Source: Reticulitermes speratus (Eukaryota; Arthropoda; Insecta; Blattodea; Rhinotermitidae). Taken from it: 64,000 nucleotides of DNA. Under the pieces are notes generated by a model that was not told where the DNA came from, ran no database searches, and saw nothing but the letters and a program-made list of their open reading frames with translations. Both the position numbers and the translations under genes were made by a program. The stretch is taken from positions 38,685,478 through 38,749,477 of the forward strand of contig JAJKFL010000006.1 of NCBI GenBank assembly GCA_021186555.1. Direction: 5' to 3'. Numbering within the stretch: the first letter of the stretch is position 1; every line of letters begins with the position of its first letter. Shown here in pieces: positions 12,164 to 25,394 of this stretch.

Positions 12164-13885
12164 CTGTTACAGTATAGAATATGAATTTATATGTTTAGTG
12201 TGGTGCATACACATAACAAGTTATCCCATAGTATCTACGGTTCTTAAGGTGTGATCAGTAATTTGGGAAATAGTACTAGGAAGGAGGAGATATCCACATA
12301 TCTCAAATTTTTCACAAAGCACAAATTGGTTCTTTATTATTATTATTATTATTATTAATGATAGGGGGGTGAGACTGAATTCCTTGGCACTGCAGCCTCA
12401 AATGGGCCTATTGCACTGGACCCAGATGACAGGCAGGTACGAAGCATTGGTTCAATGGCAACTGGTGGGGAAGTCATAGCGCTCAAATAACTTACCCTAG
12501 TGCCACATGGACTACCTTGACACTAAACATGGGCCTTGTGGTGAGAAACTGGCAACTAATTGCATGGTAGGTAAAACACATAGTTACCATAATATTATCA
12601 GATTCAATGACTATAAAATACTCACAGTGACTTCCTTACAAGTACTTGAAGTGATATGTTTCATAAAGAAATATAAATCCTCATACACCAAAATGTTCAT
12701 GCACATGATTATAATACAAGGAAAAAAATGGATTTACATGTTTTGCCATGTAATACAAATCTCTTTAAAAGAAGTGTGGGTATTTGACTATATAATAAGG
12801 TGCCTATTAGTATAAAAAAGTTGAATAGTTATAAATCCTTTAAGAGAGAATTAAAATATTTCTTTAATAATCACGTATTCTACTCCATAGATGATTTTTA
12901 TTTGACTGATTAGATGACCTGCAACTGCATGTTTTAAAATTTTATATGATTTATAGTATTTGTTGGTTGTTTGAGTTGTCATGTATTTTTAAGGAGCATT
13001 TATATAAGATAGAATTTTGTGTTTTCATTTATTGGATCAGTCTATTTTAATTAATTTAATATATTTCCTTACTTTTGATGGGTCCTTATTTAAGTTCATG
13101 TTATACAGGTTGTTGATTTACACATGAATCTGTTTTGATAAATTTAGATAGATTTACAAATGTAATGAATATACATATTGTATATGTAAACTTATTTATG
13201 ACCAGTTCTATATGTTGTCTTTAGAACGATATGTTATTGACCGTTCTCTGTATCCAATGCTTATGTAAAAATAATGGATCCTTATTTGCAGAATAAAATG
13301 AAAATGAAATGAAATTCCAGAATAAATACATGGTTTGGTTATGAAAATGACTGGTATAAGAATATGGTTAGATTATTAACACAATATCATATGGAAGTAT
13401 ACACCAAATACACTTTTAAATCATACACAACTGTGATCATAGTCCTCATTTGTTGTCTATTTAGGTAATGCAGGATGAAATGAGAGAATGCCAGGAAGGA
13501 GGTAACTATCTTGGCCCCTCTTAACCATTTCCATGCTGACTTTTGACATAAAAGTCTCATTTTTATTGCACCATCATAAGAATGAAAATTTTCATTGCTG
13601 AAATGTCAAAAATAATTATTCTATGATTTCCAAAATTTCACTCACATTGTTAACCATTTCCACTACTAGCATGTTTCTCTCATTGCTATCCCAAGCACCA
13701 CAGTGTCATGTGATCTGGCAGATGGAGACTGTCTATGCAATAAAGCTGCCATGCTCAATGTGGCAATAAAATAAAGCCCCTGTATATTGACAGTGTTTAC
13801 ACATGTGTAACACTGTGTTCTTTATGTTGGCACAGTGTGAACATATCCATTTTTAGATTGACATTACCTGCCTGAACACCATTAC

Positions 13886-13935
13886 CTTTCCACCTGTACA
13901 TGAAATTGGGCCACGGCTGTCTCTTTCCACATCCC
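13886..13935 (-). CDS. Tentative small nab exon
   Basis: This possible 50-nt exon starts after TTCAAG and ends at donor AAG|GTAAT. It would take the single base left by the 14.1-kb exon, encode 16 codons (DVERDSRGPISCTGGK) and end in phase 0, as the coiled-coil exon at 12163 requires. The acceptor lacks a good pyrimidine tract, so this is a phase-driven guess. Another unseen exon could do the same job. Confidence 0.28.
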
Positions 13936-14118
13936 CTTGAATTCATTATTCACTATAACTGCCATTAAATAGGACATAGATAAATAAAATAAACATAACG
14001 ACTTGCTTTACTTTCCAGTGATCTATTTGACGAACATTCACCTATTTAACAAAGAATACAATGTTTCAGAAACTGGATCTATTTCCATCCCCAGATGAAA
14101 AGATGAGGAGGCACTTAC

Positions 14119-14201
14119 TCAGTTTGGTCCAATACAAAGCATTATGCGACTCTGTCGCCTGACGATCAGAACAGGAACAATCTGAGATGTTGCGTTCTTC
14201 T
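14119..14201 (-). CDS. Candidate nab exon (Ser/Cys-rich)
   Basis: A short stretch of 83 nt lies between TATTCAAG and a near-perfect donor GA|GTAAGTG. It begins with one base that completes the split codon left by the 19.5-kb exon (Lys), then reads 27 codons beginning EERNISDCSCSDRQ, and leaves one base for the next exon. The translation is acidic and serine-rich, like the disordered tail that follows NCD2 in NAB proteins, but it has no motif I can name. Phase fit and donor strength are the main support; the acceptor pyrimidine tract is only fair. Confidence 0.5.
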
Positions 14202-15159
14202 CTTGAATACAAGATGATGAATAGAGTACGGAAACATAGTAATCATACTCATAAGTGTCATATACAGTCATCAGGACCCTTTAGAACTGATTTTACTCCT
14301 TGCTCATGGCTTCTTTCCTACACCTATAATATTAGATTCACAATAGAGTGTGTCCCATTTCAACTGATTTTTCTGACTTGTTTTCTTGTGTCAAAGGACT
14401 AAATAAACATGCATCTGAAGTTCATTTTCTGTTGTAGCTTTCTCTAAACTGACCACAGTCATTTCTTAGATAGTCATGCTTACACTTAACATTGGGGACT
14501 AGGAAGAGTACAGACAGCAGGGAACACTTACACAGAGAAATCTCATTACCACAGTATACAACCATCAATTACACACACGAAGCAACAATCGGAATACAAG
14601 GTAGTAACTAGAGCACTATGCTTTTGAACCTCATCTAAGGAAGTCTCTGAGTTACATTTTTGCTGTTCAGCATTACACCTTGAATGGTCTTTCCCTGTAA
14701 CACAAATTTCTGTAACTTGAACTGAGAAAATTCTTTATAAAAAACTGGTCACTTCATGGCATGGCAGAAGGATAACAGTACAGTCAATATTTTCTGAATG
14801 ATTTGAAAGTAACCTCTGAACATGATTCCAGAAGGAATCGAAACATGTTGAGCGAAAATGTAACACAATGGTCAAAGATGCATTGGACGGTTGCAAAAAA
14901 TCAGTCTTGTCATTAGTATACGAACATTTTTTGCCCAAAAAAATGACTGCCGTTGGCTATTATATGTATGTTGAAGATATGCGGGGAAAGGGTTAATAAT
15001 CAGTAAATAAAATAGTAGCAAACAACAAACAGTGCCTGTGAAAGGGATATAAGCATATCTTCCAGCAATGAAAAACCTAAGCAATCATCCTGGCATTTGT
15101 GTGGAAGAACACAGGATATCCGGTATGTAGATACTGAATGAAATGCAGCTCTGAAATTA

Positions 15160-18100
15160 ACTAACTAACTAACTAACAACTCCATGGAGATGAGTCCTTC
15201 TTGAGAAGCTAACACTTCCTCAGCTAGTCAAGAAATTCCCAGCATTTTATGGAACCCGAAGGTTCATTACCGCATTCACAACAGCCCGCCACCTGTCCCT
15301 ATCCTGAGCCATATCAATCCAGTCCATGTCCCCCCATCACACTTCTTGAAGATCCATTTTAATATTATCCTCCCATCTATGCCTGGATCTTCCAAGTGGT
15401 CTCCTTCCCTCAGGTCTCCCAACCAAAATCCTGTATGCACCTCTCCCTTCCCCCATACGTGCTACATGTCCCACCCACCTCATTCTTCTTGATTTCATCA
15501 CCTGAATAATATTTGGTGATGAGTACAGATCATTAAGTTCCTCGTTATGTAGTCTTCTCCACTCCCCTGTTACCTCGTCCCTCTTAGGCCCAAATATCCT
15601 CCTCAGCACCCTATTCTCGAACACCCTCAGCCTCTGTTCCTCCCTCAGTGTGAGAGACCAAGTCTCACACCCATACAAAACAACAGGCAAAATTATACTT
15701 CTGTATATCTTAATCTTTGTCTTTTTGGATACAAACTTGAAGACAGAAGATCCTGCACTGAATGATAACAAGCATTCCCTGACTTCAATCTGCTCTTAAT
15801 TTCTTCCTGAAGGGAATTTCAGTCCATTAGGACTGTTCCCAAATATTTCAACTGTTCCACCCTTTCAAAGGATTTATTATCTACCTTTATATTGTGATTT
15901 TGTCCTGCATACTGATTGCGAGACATGACCATGTACTTAGCTTTCTCAGCATTTACATGAATGAGACCAATCTCCTTACTAGCAACTACCAAAGCTTCTG
16001 TGTTTTTCTTTATAGCATGTATGCTTCCGCCCAACATATTAACATCAGCACATAAACTAGAAGCTGATGTGTAACATTTAATTTCAAGCACTCCTGGTTT
16101 GCCTGAACCCACCTAATGGCATATTCCAAAGCAAAGTTGAAAAGCAATGGTGATAAAGCATCTCCTTGTTTCAAACCATTCTTAATAGGAAATGTGTCAG
16201 ACAAATGTCTGTCTACCTGGACTCTGCTATAGGTTTCATTTAGACACATTTTTACGAGCCTTACTAGTTTCATGGGGATACCAAACTCAATGAGAATATT
16301 ATACAAGACCTCCTCCTAACTGAATCATAGGCTTTCTTGAAGTCTATAAATAGCTGATGCACTGCCTCATTGTATTCCCATTTTTTCTCAAGTATTTGAC
16401 GAATGCAGAATATATGATCAGTGGTCGACCTGTTACGTCTAAATCCGCACTGATGCTCCCCAATAATTTCCTCTGCATATGGAGTTAACCTTGACAGAAG
16501 GATGTTGATAGAATTTTGTATGTGGTTGACAAAAGTGATACGCCTCGATAATTACTGCAATCTGTTTCATCACCCTTCTTATATATAGGTGCAATGATTA
16601 ACTCCTTCCACTGCTCAGGCAATTTCTCTTTATTCCAAATAGAATTAATAAGTTTATGGATCTCAGAACGAATTTTCCTACCTCCTGCTTTGATCAGTTC
16701 TGCTGGAATTTGATCAATACCTGGTGATTGTGCCTTTTTAGCTTTTCAATAGCCATCTCACCGTCAAGAGACACTGGGCTCAGGCACCAGTGACTCTGCT
16801 GTATGTATTTAAGTTTGCCTAACATCATTAACGCTGTGTACATTGAATAGCTGAAAGAAATGATTCCTCCACCTAGCCAAAATACTGTGGGAGTCTACAA
16901 CCAGATCACCCTTCTTATTCTTATTACATTAGTTCTAGGCTGGTAACCCTTCTTAAAGTCATTGATGTCCTTATACAAGTCTCTGATATTCTTGTTCTTA
17001 CTATTTGTTTCAAGTTCATTAATTTTAGCTTTCATATACTCCTTCTTTTTGTTCCTGAAATGTCTACTAGCTTCACGTCTTACATTGTTCAGATTATCTA
17101 CATTACTTTGGTTTGGATTCTGTAACCACTGTATTTTAGCCTGCTTCCTTTGATCTAAAAATTTTGAACTTTCTTTGTCAAACCATGGTTTTTGCTGCTT
17201 CCTTTCATACAGCCCTAGACTCTCTTTAGCGGAGATTTTGATACTCTCTTTAATGTCTTCCCAAGCCCTATTTATGTCCTCACTAACTTTTAAGTTCTCC
17301 AAAGCTGCAAATCTGTTTGAGATCTTTATCTGATACTGTTTCCTAACCTCTAGTTCACAGAGCTTCTTGAGATTAAATCTCTGTGCATCAAACTTCTGTG
17401 CTGCTTGTTTACTTACCGCCAGTATTTCCCTAGCTTTTGCAACCACCAGATAGTGATCAGTATCACAGTCAGCTCCCCTGAAAGATCGCACATCGAGTAT
17501 ACTTGAATGTCATCTCCTATCTATCAATACGTGATCAAGCTGATTATGAGTCTTCCCATCAGGAGAGGTCCAGGTGTATTTATTAATATTTCAGTGGGGG
17601 AACATCGTGCTCTCAACAACCAGACTTTCTGATGTGGCAAAGTTTACTACTCTAACACCTTATCATTACTATCCTCATGTAAACTCTCATTCCCGATCGT
17701 CAGTTTTAAAGTATCCTCCCTCCCCAATTTTGTATTAAAATCTCCTAACACAATTTTCATATGGTACTTAGGAAAATGATTGAAACCTGTTCTAATTCCT
17801 CATAGAAATTGTCCTTTCAGTCATCACTTTTCTCCTCAATTGGTGCATGTGCATTCAGAACAATGAAATTACACCAGCAACCTCTCAGCACCATATATGA
17901 CATCCTATCCTAACAAACTCTACTCTCTTAATAGCTGATACTACTCTCTGATGTACAAAAAAACCTGTTCCTAGTTGGTGGCTTTCATTTCCTTTTCCAT
18001 AGGAAAAAGTATAATCCCCTGCTCTTACTGTGCCTCCTTTATCCCACCTAACCTCCTGTACATCCACTAAATCTAACTTCATTTATTCATTCTGTAGTCT

Positions 18101-18270
18101 GTCTTACGACAGGTCATTTATCTAATTTATACCTCGCTAATTCCCTGACCACTGTCATAAGTGACCCTGACCTATACAGGCTCCTCACATTCCATGTTCC
18201 AAATCTCATGTTCCTTGTCCGTTGCTTAAGTTGTACCAAAGAATCAGTTCAGGTCCGAGGCTTTGTGATC
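15160..18270 (-). mobile_element. RTE-like non-LTR retrotransposon, near full length, decayed
   Basis: The LINE inserted antisense-to-plus in a nab intron. From its 5' end there are endonuclease pieces ([16 protein letters not shown] around 18050-17885; a DH-L-V motif in ADCDTDHYLVV around 17460). A basic linker follows (17390-16900), then reverse transcriptase (DFKKAYDS-like stretch near 16340; LKQGDALSPLLFNFALEYA near 16150; catalytic ADD region near 16050). The conserved C-terminal part is at 15771-15337 ([33 protein letters not shown]). The 3' end finishes in a short tandem tail (CTAA)n at 15160-15178, typical of RTE-type elements. Stops and frameshifts make it inactive. Confidence 0.85.
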
Positions 18271-18639
18271 TGTTTTGTAACATGGTAATTGTTTACGGTG
18301 AGGAGTTGTTAGCACCTCGCCCAACCCCCAAGCTGGAGGACCACCCCTAGTCAGCGACTGCTTATTCAATAAGTGATGGCAATATGCTCTCACAGCAGTT
18401 GCAAGAACCCAGAACAAACCTGTCTCCGAACACGCTGCTGGGGATCCATGTCTAGGAAGTCGCAAGAGGACGGCGACAAGGAAGGAACCACACCCTCCAA
18501 CCGCGGCCTCTTACCGCCACCATCTTCGCCATTATAGCATCCACTACGTCCAACCCCAGAATGCGTCCTGAAACACGTTGCCAGACTGCCGCCAGGCGGC
18601 GTTCGTAGTGATCAGCAATTTGATGACGTAATTGCAGTG

Positions 18640-18885
18640 AGATCTGCGCTCTTCTGGGATGTTACGCAGCGTTGAGTGGTACTTCTGTACTGACGTTTCG
18701 GGATAAATTATCGGTCCCATCTTCAAGGTTCAAGAAGGCCAAGATTACGCACAGCGTTTCGGGACAACCTATCGGTCCCATCTTCAAACGTCAAGAAATG
18801 GGACCGATAGGCTGTCCCGAACCGTCAGTACAGAACTACTACTCAACGCTGGTAATATTCCAGAAGAGCGCAGATCTCATCTACA
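18640..18885. mobile_element. Foldback element with GGGACC hairpins
   Basis: Two opposed copies of a unit containing CCTATCGGTCCCATCTTC face each other; the ends carry TTCTGGGATG and ATATTCCAGAAGA. On the minus strand the unit reads UUGAAGA-U-GGGACC...GUCCC-GAAACGUC, a hammerhead-like fold whose first core C is replaced by U. No coding capacity. Confidence 0.6.
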
Positions 18886-19455
18886 TTGCGACGGAAGCCT
18901 GAAACATGCATAACTGCAGTGACTTCACCACCAGTTTCCCACTTTGTTCCCATTCTGTTTGTTTACTACTACGGGCAGTCGGACAGATCTTAAATCTAAC
19001 TTAGCATTTTTTATTACAAACAAGTGGAAGGAGCTCGAATGAGTAAACTGAAAACGAATTCATATTTGTGTACTACCCCTCTACATGCTGCCTTCATATC
19101 GTGGTCAGGGAAAGCTTTACTGTTTCAAAATGCTCGCTCGTACCGTGTAGATCAACATATTGCGATTATTTCGCAGGAGTATTCGGATTATTTAAAACAT
19201 TCTTTCATTTATTGCTTCCACATAAGTGTGACATAATTTGTTGCGCTGTCATGCGGCTCAAGAAGAACCACGCTCTTTTGTGCAACGGAATGAGGCCAGG
19301 AAGAATAGTTACTTAAACCGCTCACTCAGTATTATCATTGTGAATTTTTAACCGTTCCCACACCCGGTTTGGGCCAGGAGAAAAAGGCTGCTTGAGTTTA
19401 TTTTTGCGTAAGCCCATAGAGACACTGGCTGTCAGGAACACAGGAAGTAACTTAC

Positions 19456-19589
19456 TTGGAGTGACCCTTGGAGTAGTGGTAGCCAGAATCCCGCACCACC
19501 TGACGGGCGAGTGGGAACAACTCGTCACGCCGCGTGAGTAGTGCCGGCATGAAGCGGCATATTTGCGCAGCGGCCTCGTTTACCGATAC
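19456..19589 (-). CDS. nab: NAB corepressor (nab), NCD2 C-terminal exon
   Basis: This 134-nt exon has acceptor GATTGCAG and a strong donor AA|GTAAGT, giving 44 codons plus two bases. It reads [13 protein letters not shown], then a run ending [15 protein letters not shown]. Spliced to the 44.7-kb exon it gives [14 protein letters not shown], matching the LHE-LTINEAAAQFC of vertebrate NAB2, and then the RRxELFxLxRQVxRxSxY helix that closes NCD2. The surrounding DNA is GC-rich relative to the introns. It ends in phase 2, so the next exon must supply one base; the candidate at 14201 does so. No open frame of notable length marks this exon, so an ORF-length scan would miss it. Confidence 0.88.
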
Positions 19590-20335
19590 CTGCAATCACG
19601 AATCAGAAGAGGCTTCTGTCACTGGATTTAAAGGAACAAATTTATACAAACTGCCCTGTTACCTAGGCGTAGCAAGACGTAAAGCCCCGCACTGTTTAGA
19701 AGTTGGTTCAAACGTCTGTGCAAGCAAAACCTCATTTTCATCAGGAAGGTGAGAAGCCTGCGTGCATCCTAAGTAGCAGTAGGAAAATGCTGGTCATAGT
19801 AGGCGAGAAGAAGTAGGACTACCAAGCGTCTTTTCCCCGGACATGTCCTCTTTTTCGACTCAAAAATTTCGTTCCGGTAGGTTTTTTTTTAATTTTTAGA
19901 AATGACCGGGGGGGGGTTTTACTATTTGTTACTTCTTAAAGCTTTTGCATAGTTTAATGGTACTGAAAACGTAAAAAAATAGTATTACTTTTTAAAAATA
20001 TATGCTTCAATTATAACAGCATTATATTAATTTATTACATTATTTTATTAATTATATTAGCATCGTCCGAGTCAAAAACATTTGAGTTCAGCAGTTGACC
20101 TTCGCAATATCTCGGGAAACGACGGCGCGGAAAGTCTGCATAACTTGAACTCAGTAAAAAAAAACATTATTAAGGAGGTCGTGTTCAGTGTTTCAGACGT
20201 TTAGTGTGCGTTTACAGGGTAAAATAAAAACGACTTCATATTAAACAATAACGAAGAGATCAGCGGCGTTTCATAGCAGAGAAAAGTACTTCTACAGTAT
20301 AATTACACACGATATGGGCTTTGTCAAATTTTACT

Positions 20336-20640
20336 AGAGTAGCGTAGCGTAGTCGGTATAATGACTAGGCTACAAACTGGACCGTCCAGGGTCGGAATTC
20401 AGGTAGTGGCAAGGGATTTTTCTCTTTTCCAAAAATTTTCAGACCAGGTCAGGAGCCCACCCAGCCTGCTATTTAATGCGTAACGGGGTTCTCGGCCGGG
20501 GGTAAAGAGACCGGGGAGTGAAGTTGACCACTCACTTCCATCCAGTGCTGTGGTTAACAATGAGTGGAGCTATACTCGACTTCCTCTATATGCCTTCACT
20601 GCATAGACAAGGAAAACTTAACCTTCCACTTTGTTAAATT
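20336..20640 (+). repeat. tRNA-derived SINE, family 2
   Basis: The head TAGTCGGTATAATGACTAGG resembles a Pol III A box; the B box is eroded (GGGTCGGAATTC). The body matches the 7.7-kb copy, including CCCACCCAGCCTGCTATTTA. Confidence 0.7.
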
Positions 20641-21039
20641 TTTATTTTAAATTTTCTATGGATATTCAACTAGTTAGCCTATATGCAACTGACATAAAGA
20701 TAATCAAACTGCCATCAAATCAAAACCATTTGTATAACCTTAAAATTGGCTTCCGTACACGATGGGCCTAAAGCTCTTTCTAATAACATTCAAGAACTCC
20801 ACATAAATGACCAGCCGGTTTCTCTGAAACTGGATTGCCTTTTTCAGTTATTATAACAGTCACACGTGTAGCGCTCCAAAGACAGACATCCATTTTCTTT
20901 CAGTTTATAAATGAGCAGGATTTATATAGCCTACTCCAATCGGACACGCACTTTTTTGCATAAAACCACTGCTGACACGAAGGAGTCGAGGTGTTTCAAA
21001 GCGATGTCCTGTCACTGAGGCTACCCATTAACGATATCT

Positions 21040-21480
21040 ACCTGAATGGAACAGAGTCCTTCTTAGGAAGTTAACATGCGCTCAGCTACACAACCACGCG
21101 TTTTACGGAACCCACATTTTCATCAGTTTAATGTGTACGCAACAGCCCGTCACTGAGACCTACCCTCAGGCGGGTTAACACCCTCACATCCTGTATCTTT
21201 GACGTCCATCGTACCAGCTACGTCTAGGTCTTCCAGGAGATTTTTTCAGATTTTCTAACAAACAATTTGTATTAATTTCTTACTGCTTCCATGCATGCTA
21301 CAGCCCTGCCCACCACATCCTGCTTTATTTAAGCTTTCTAATAACCTGTGGCAATTACTACAAATTGTGACGCTCCTAGGCACGTATTTTTCAGTCTTGT
21401 ACTATTTAATCTCAGGCCCAGATATTCTTGTCAAAACCCTGTTCTCAGATACTCTTAGGCTACGTTTTTACCTTAATGTG
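21040..21480 (-). mobile_element. RTE-like LINE 3'-end relic
   Basis: Heavily mutated copy of the 3' end of the 15-kb LINE (GAGTCCTTCTTAGGAAGTTA, CGTTTTACGGAACCC, CAACAGCCCGTCAC). It abuts the second LINE. Confidence 0.55.
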
Positions 21481-21483
21481 GAA

Positions 21484-22905
21484 TATTTTTACTTCTTCTT
21501 CTTCTTCTTATACAGGCGCGACAACCTCATCCTTTGTAGGTTTTGGCCTTCTCAACTATGTCCTTCCATTTCTTTCTATCCTGGATGCAGTTTCTCCAGC
21601 TTTTGACATTTTTAATCCTCAAGTCTGCCATAACATCATCTTCCCATCTATTCTTCGGTCTTCCACGCATTCGTATAGATATAGGCTTCCAGTTATAGAT
21701 TCGTTTAATCAATCTGTCATTTTCCATTCGGTACACATGCCAAACCACCCTAGTCTTTGTGCTTTTATATGATTTACTATGTTTTTTATATTTTATTAGT
21801 TTATTAAGCTCTTCATTGGTTTTAATTCTCCATGAGCCATCCATGTTTTTACTTGGTCCAAAAATCCTTCTTAGTATCTTCCTTTCATATATGAGCAATT
21901 TTTGCTTCATTGCTTCTTTCAGGACCCATGTTTCAGAGCCATAGGTAACCACCGGTCTTATAACCGTTCTATAGAAATGTAATTTTAAACTCTTAGCAAT
22001 TAGTTTACTTTTAAATAAGGTTTGGTTTGCATAATATGCTTTGTTACCTTGGATTATCCTTGTTTTGATCTCTTCTTCTATTGTATTATCTCCGTTTACG
22101 ATTGATCCAAGGTATTTATATGATCTCTTTTGCTCTAGACGCGTACCGTTACAGTTAAGTTCTGTTAATTTGTGTGTTTGTTTTGCACATTTTATGTATT
22201 TAGTTTTTTGTGTATTTATTACTAGCCCATACTTGTATGATTGTTCTTTTAGTTTCTGGAAGGTGTCGATAGCAGCTTGCATGGTCCTTGCAGTAATTAG
22301 TATGTCATCAGCAAGGCAATACTTTGTTTTAACCGTGTTGAAATATTCCCTCTAACATCTAATTGATTCATAATTGAGTCAATTATCATACTGAACAGAG
22401 TTGCAGACAGTGGATCTCCTTGTTTCACCCCAGTTTCAATTTTAATTTCTCCACTTAGGTCATTATTTACTTTGACTTTCGCTTTTGTGTTTTCTAGCGT
22501 TAAGGAAATTAATTTTATCAACTTTGATGGTACTTCATATTGTTTTAGACATTCTAATATTTTCTTCCGGTGCACCGAATCAAATGCATGTGTGTAATCT
22601 ATGAATATAGTATTCAGTTCGATATTGTATTCATGGCACTTCTCAAAAATCTGTCTCACTATAAATATATTATCTATTGTTGATCTGTTTGTCCTGAAAC
22701 CCATTTGAAAATCGCCAAGTTTATTCTCAATAATCTGTATGAGCCGTTTATTCAACAGTATTGCCAGTATTTTATATGCTGTGTTTAGCAGAGTTATTGG
22801 CCTGTAATTTTTGCAATCCAGCCTGTCACCTTTTTTGTAGATTGGACAGATGATTCCTTCCCTCCATTGTTCTGGTAACTGTTCTTTGTCCCAAATATTA
22901 TGTGA
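21484..22905 (-). mobile_element. Second LINE, 5'-truncated
   Basis: Antisense reverse transcriptase of a distinct, AT-rich LINE family. The upstream piece (22755-22297) has the fingers/palm motifs GFRTNRSTIDNIF, FIDYTHAFDSVHR and GVKQGDPLSATLFSMIIDS. A frameshift just at the expected ADD catalytic box breaks it from the downstream piece (22282-21527), which carries YGSETWVLKEA, ERKILRRIFGPS and a terminal GRPKNRWEDDV. The element starts abruptly near 22905, so it is 5'-truncated, and the endonuclease is missing. Confidence 0.82.
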
Positions 22906-24889
22906 TTAGCAACGTCAATACTGAATAAGACTCGACGTATTAAAGGGTGTCTGCATCTTCAACTGGAACTGCGTAATGAATGGCATAAATTATCCACGAT
23001 CCACTGCAAAGCTTCAGGTTTTGTAACTCATAATTTGAAAATCCTTAAAATACGTATTTGCAACTACAGCTTTGGTTATGAAAATATCGTGGTGTTGCCG
23101 TCTAGCAGTTTATCGTCGGTCTGTTTTTACAACTGTTTTTACAGTAGGTGTAGAGAACTCTCTATGTATGGCGGATTCACGGCTGTCTGCTGACAAGCCA
23201 GCCATTGGCCAGCCACAGACAGCATGCCCCGCCAGGTGAGTGGCTTCAGCAGTCGTACAAATGCAAGCCGGCTCTGTGTACGAAATATCTAAAATAGGGG
23301 GACAGTGGGAAGGTAATGTCGCTGTACATTCGTAACTGCAAATTACTTGTTCTGACGATTGCGGCCTATACAGAAACTTGACGACTTCTAAACCTCAGGT
23401 GGTGTCCCTCTAAGATCTATTTTAATGCTCTCCTCCTATCAACTGTTCAGTTTGTTCTTAAGTTCACTTTCTAAAAGATTTACGCCTAACAATTCTGCAT
23501 TGGCTACCTCTTCCCCATCCGAGCCACATGATTGCTCTTTTTTAACTTTCTGGACTTCACTATCGTAACAACACTACATTCGGGTCAGGGACAGAATGAA
23601 TACAGGTACTGGTATTTACAGTTTGATCCCCGAGACAAACGTGGGAGAGGTAACTGAGTCTATGTTTCATAACCAGTAATAACAGATGGAAAAATGATTG
23701 TTTATATTACTAAAATGTGAAAATAACTAATAAAGGAAAAGTATACATTACACAATTCAACCAAAGACAGTATTTCGTGTGTCACGTTGTGAACTATCGT
23801 ATACATTCAAATTGGCCGTAACTAACGTCTAGAAATTATTTGCAGCGGCCGGGTTCGGGGAGTTTCAGCCGGTCCACGGGAAGGAGGGCAGCACTTCAAT
23901 CTGTAAGTCGTTTAATAAACCAACCAACAAACAAGCGTTCCATATTGTTGCCATCAGACTTAACCTGCGATTATGCATGTCGCAATTAGTTCAACTGTTG
24001 TCGTCAAAACAATTTTTTTAGTAGACTATTTAAGACCTTCCATGTTACAAACGAGACTTCGCTCTTCTTCTAATAATTTCGGTATTTCATAATACAATTT
24101 AAAATAAATTCTTCTGCCATGTCTTGAAAACTCAAGCTAACAACTTACGTCTTCCCAGAATGGGAAGTATATAAATAAAAGAAGGTGCTAAGATGCTGTT
24201 TTCTAAGACGCTGTGACACGGGAGTTCGGTTAAGAGGCCTAGGTACCAAATTTTCGCAGAAAAGTGCTGAATTCATCTTCATGGTAGGAGATGTACCTAT
24301 ATAACAAAGCAGACCGCCTCACATCGCAGAAGATACACACCTTCATAGTCACCGCCGTCAAAACACCAAATCTCACAAAATAAGGTATTCGTTTCTTACA
24401 TCAAACTCAAGACCAAAGGGTCCTATATCTTTGCGGCCGTCACAACTCGCCCAGCCGTTTATTCCCGATTTCGGCATTAACCTGTAACACTCCATTAGCA
24501 TTACGCTTCAGCCAATAACATAACGACACCCATTTCAATCCCCACAGAATCATCTTTAATGTCTCTCCGACTAACGCACAAGCATGTGTTCAGCATTCAG
24601 TTATTCAGCCTTTAGTTCTTAATATTTTATCGTAACTTTTAGTAATTCATACAGCTGAATATGGACCAAATGTGAAAGCAGTGATCAGGAAGAAATTCAA
24701 GATGACTGTATATAAAATGAAATGCGTGTCTCTTAATGTTTTATTGCTGATTAAACGCAATAAGAGAACCATTATAACTTATGTTCTAGTGAATAACACA
24801 GAGTAATGAATAATACGAAGGAAAAAAATGGATTCCTGAACAGCCATCATGAATGGTAGCCTATCACAGTTATGAACTGAGGTTATTAA
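22906..24889. other. Intronic stretch, nothing identified
   Basis: About 2 kb inside the large nab intron. A weak LINE-like scrap may lie around 23390-23560. No exon or element supported. Confidence 0.5.
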
Positions 24890-25020
24890 GGTGGTGACTA
24901 CGAAGACTACCGCATTCTAGGGAATGGCGCTGCGTAGTCTGGTATAAACTTACTACCACCCTGCAGCAGGTTTCTCCGAAATGTTCGAAAATTTCTACCA
25001 GACTACACGGTATCACATCG
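24890..25020. repeat. Short foldback repeat
   Basis: Opposed segments TAGTCTGGTATAAA and TTTCTACCAGACTA enclose CAGGTTTCTCCGAAATG. It looks like another member of the hairpin repeats with a GAAA-type core; the fold is imperfect. Confidence 0.4.
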
Positions 25021-25136
25021 CGTAAAGCCGGAATATTCGGCATTAAAGTTCGCTGAATAGCATATCATATAACTGATTATCATTCACCAACAAATGCACA
25101 AAGATAATTTTCACTAATTACTTTATTAAAGGATTT

Positions 25137-25180
25137 CCCCTATACGTATTTCGGCAATTTATATTGCCATCTTCAGGGGG
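25137..25180 (-). ncRNA. Minimal hammerhead ribozyme motif 2
   Basis: Minus strand: stem I CCCC/GGGG; CUGAAGA; bulged U; stem II GGCAAU/AUUGCC with loop AUAA; GAAA; palindromic stem III UACGUA; cleavage triplet AUA. Both stem II and stem III differ from motif 1 by compensating changes. A box TGTGCATTTGTTGGTG follows about 45 nt downstream. Confidence 0.74.
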
Positions 25181-25313
25181 TCATTTTGGTTTGTACATTG
25201 GTCTATGTACAAACCAAAATCATATATATATATCATATATATTACTACGGTAAGGTTTTTTTGCGTCTTTCTCAAAAAACGGCTTTAACAAAAAAAGCTA
25301 ACGTTAAGAATTA

Positions 25314-25394
25314 ACAGTGCTTCCTCAAGCGGAGGCCAAGGGAATCTAACATATTTCAAGCACTTCCCTTGGCCTCCGCTGGAGGCAGTACTGT
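25314..25394. repeat. Long hairpin (16-bp perfect stem)
   Basis: AGCGGAGGCCAAGGGA (25328-25343) is repeated in inverse at 25365-25380 with a 21-nt loop. Weaker pairing extends the arms outward by about 15 bp. Probably a tiny foldback element. Confidence 0.65.

Noticed and set aside
16962..17153. Hydrophobic plus-strand frame
   Set aside because: Antisense of the LINE's basic linker.
21295..22355. Plus-strand frames with hydrophobic sequence
   Set aside because: Antisense shadows of the second LINE.
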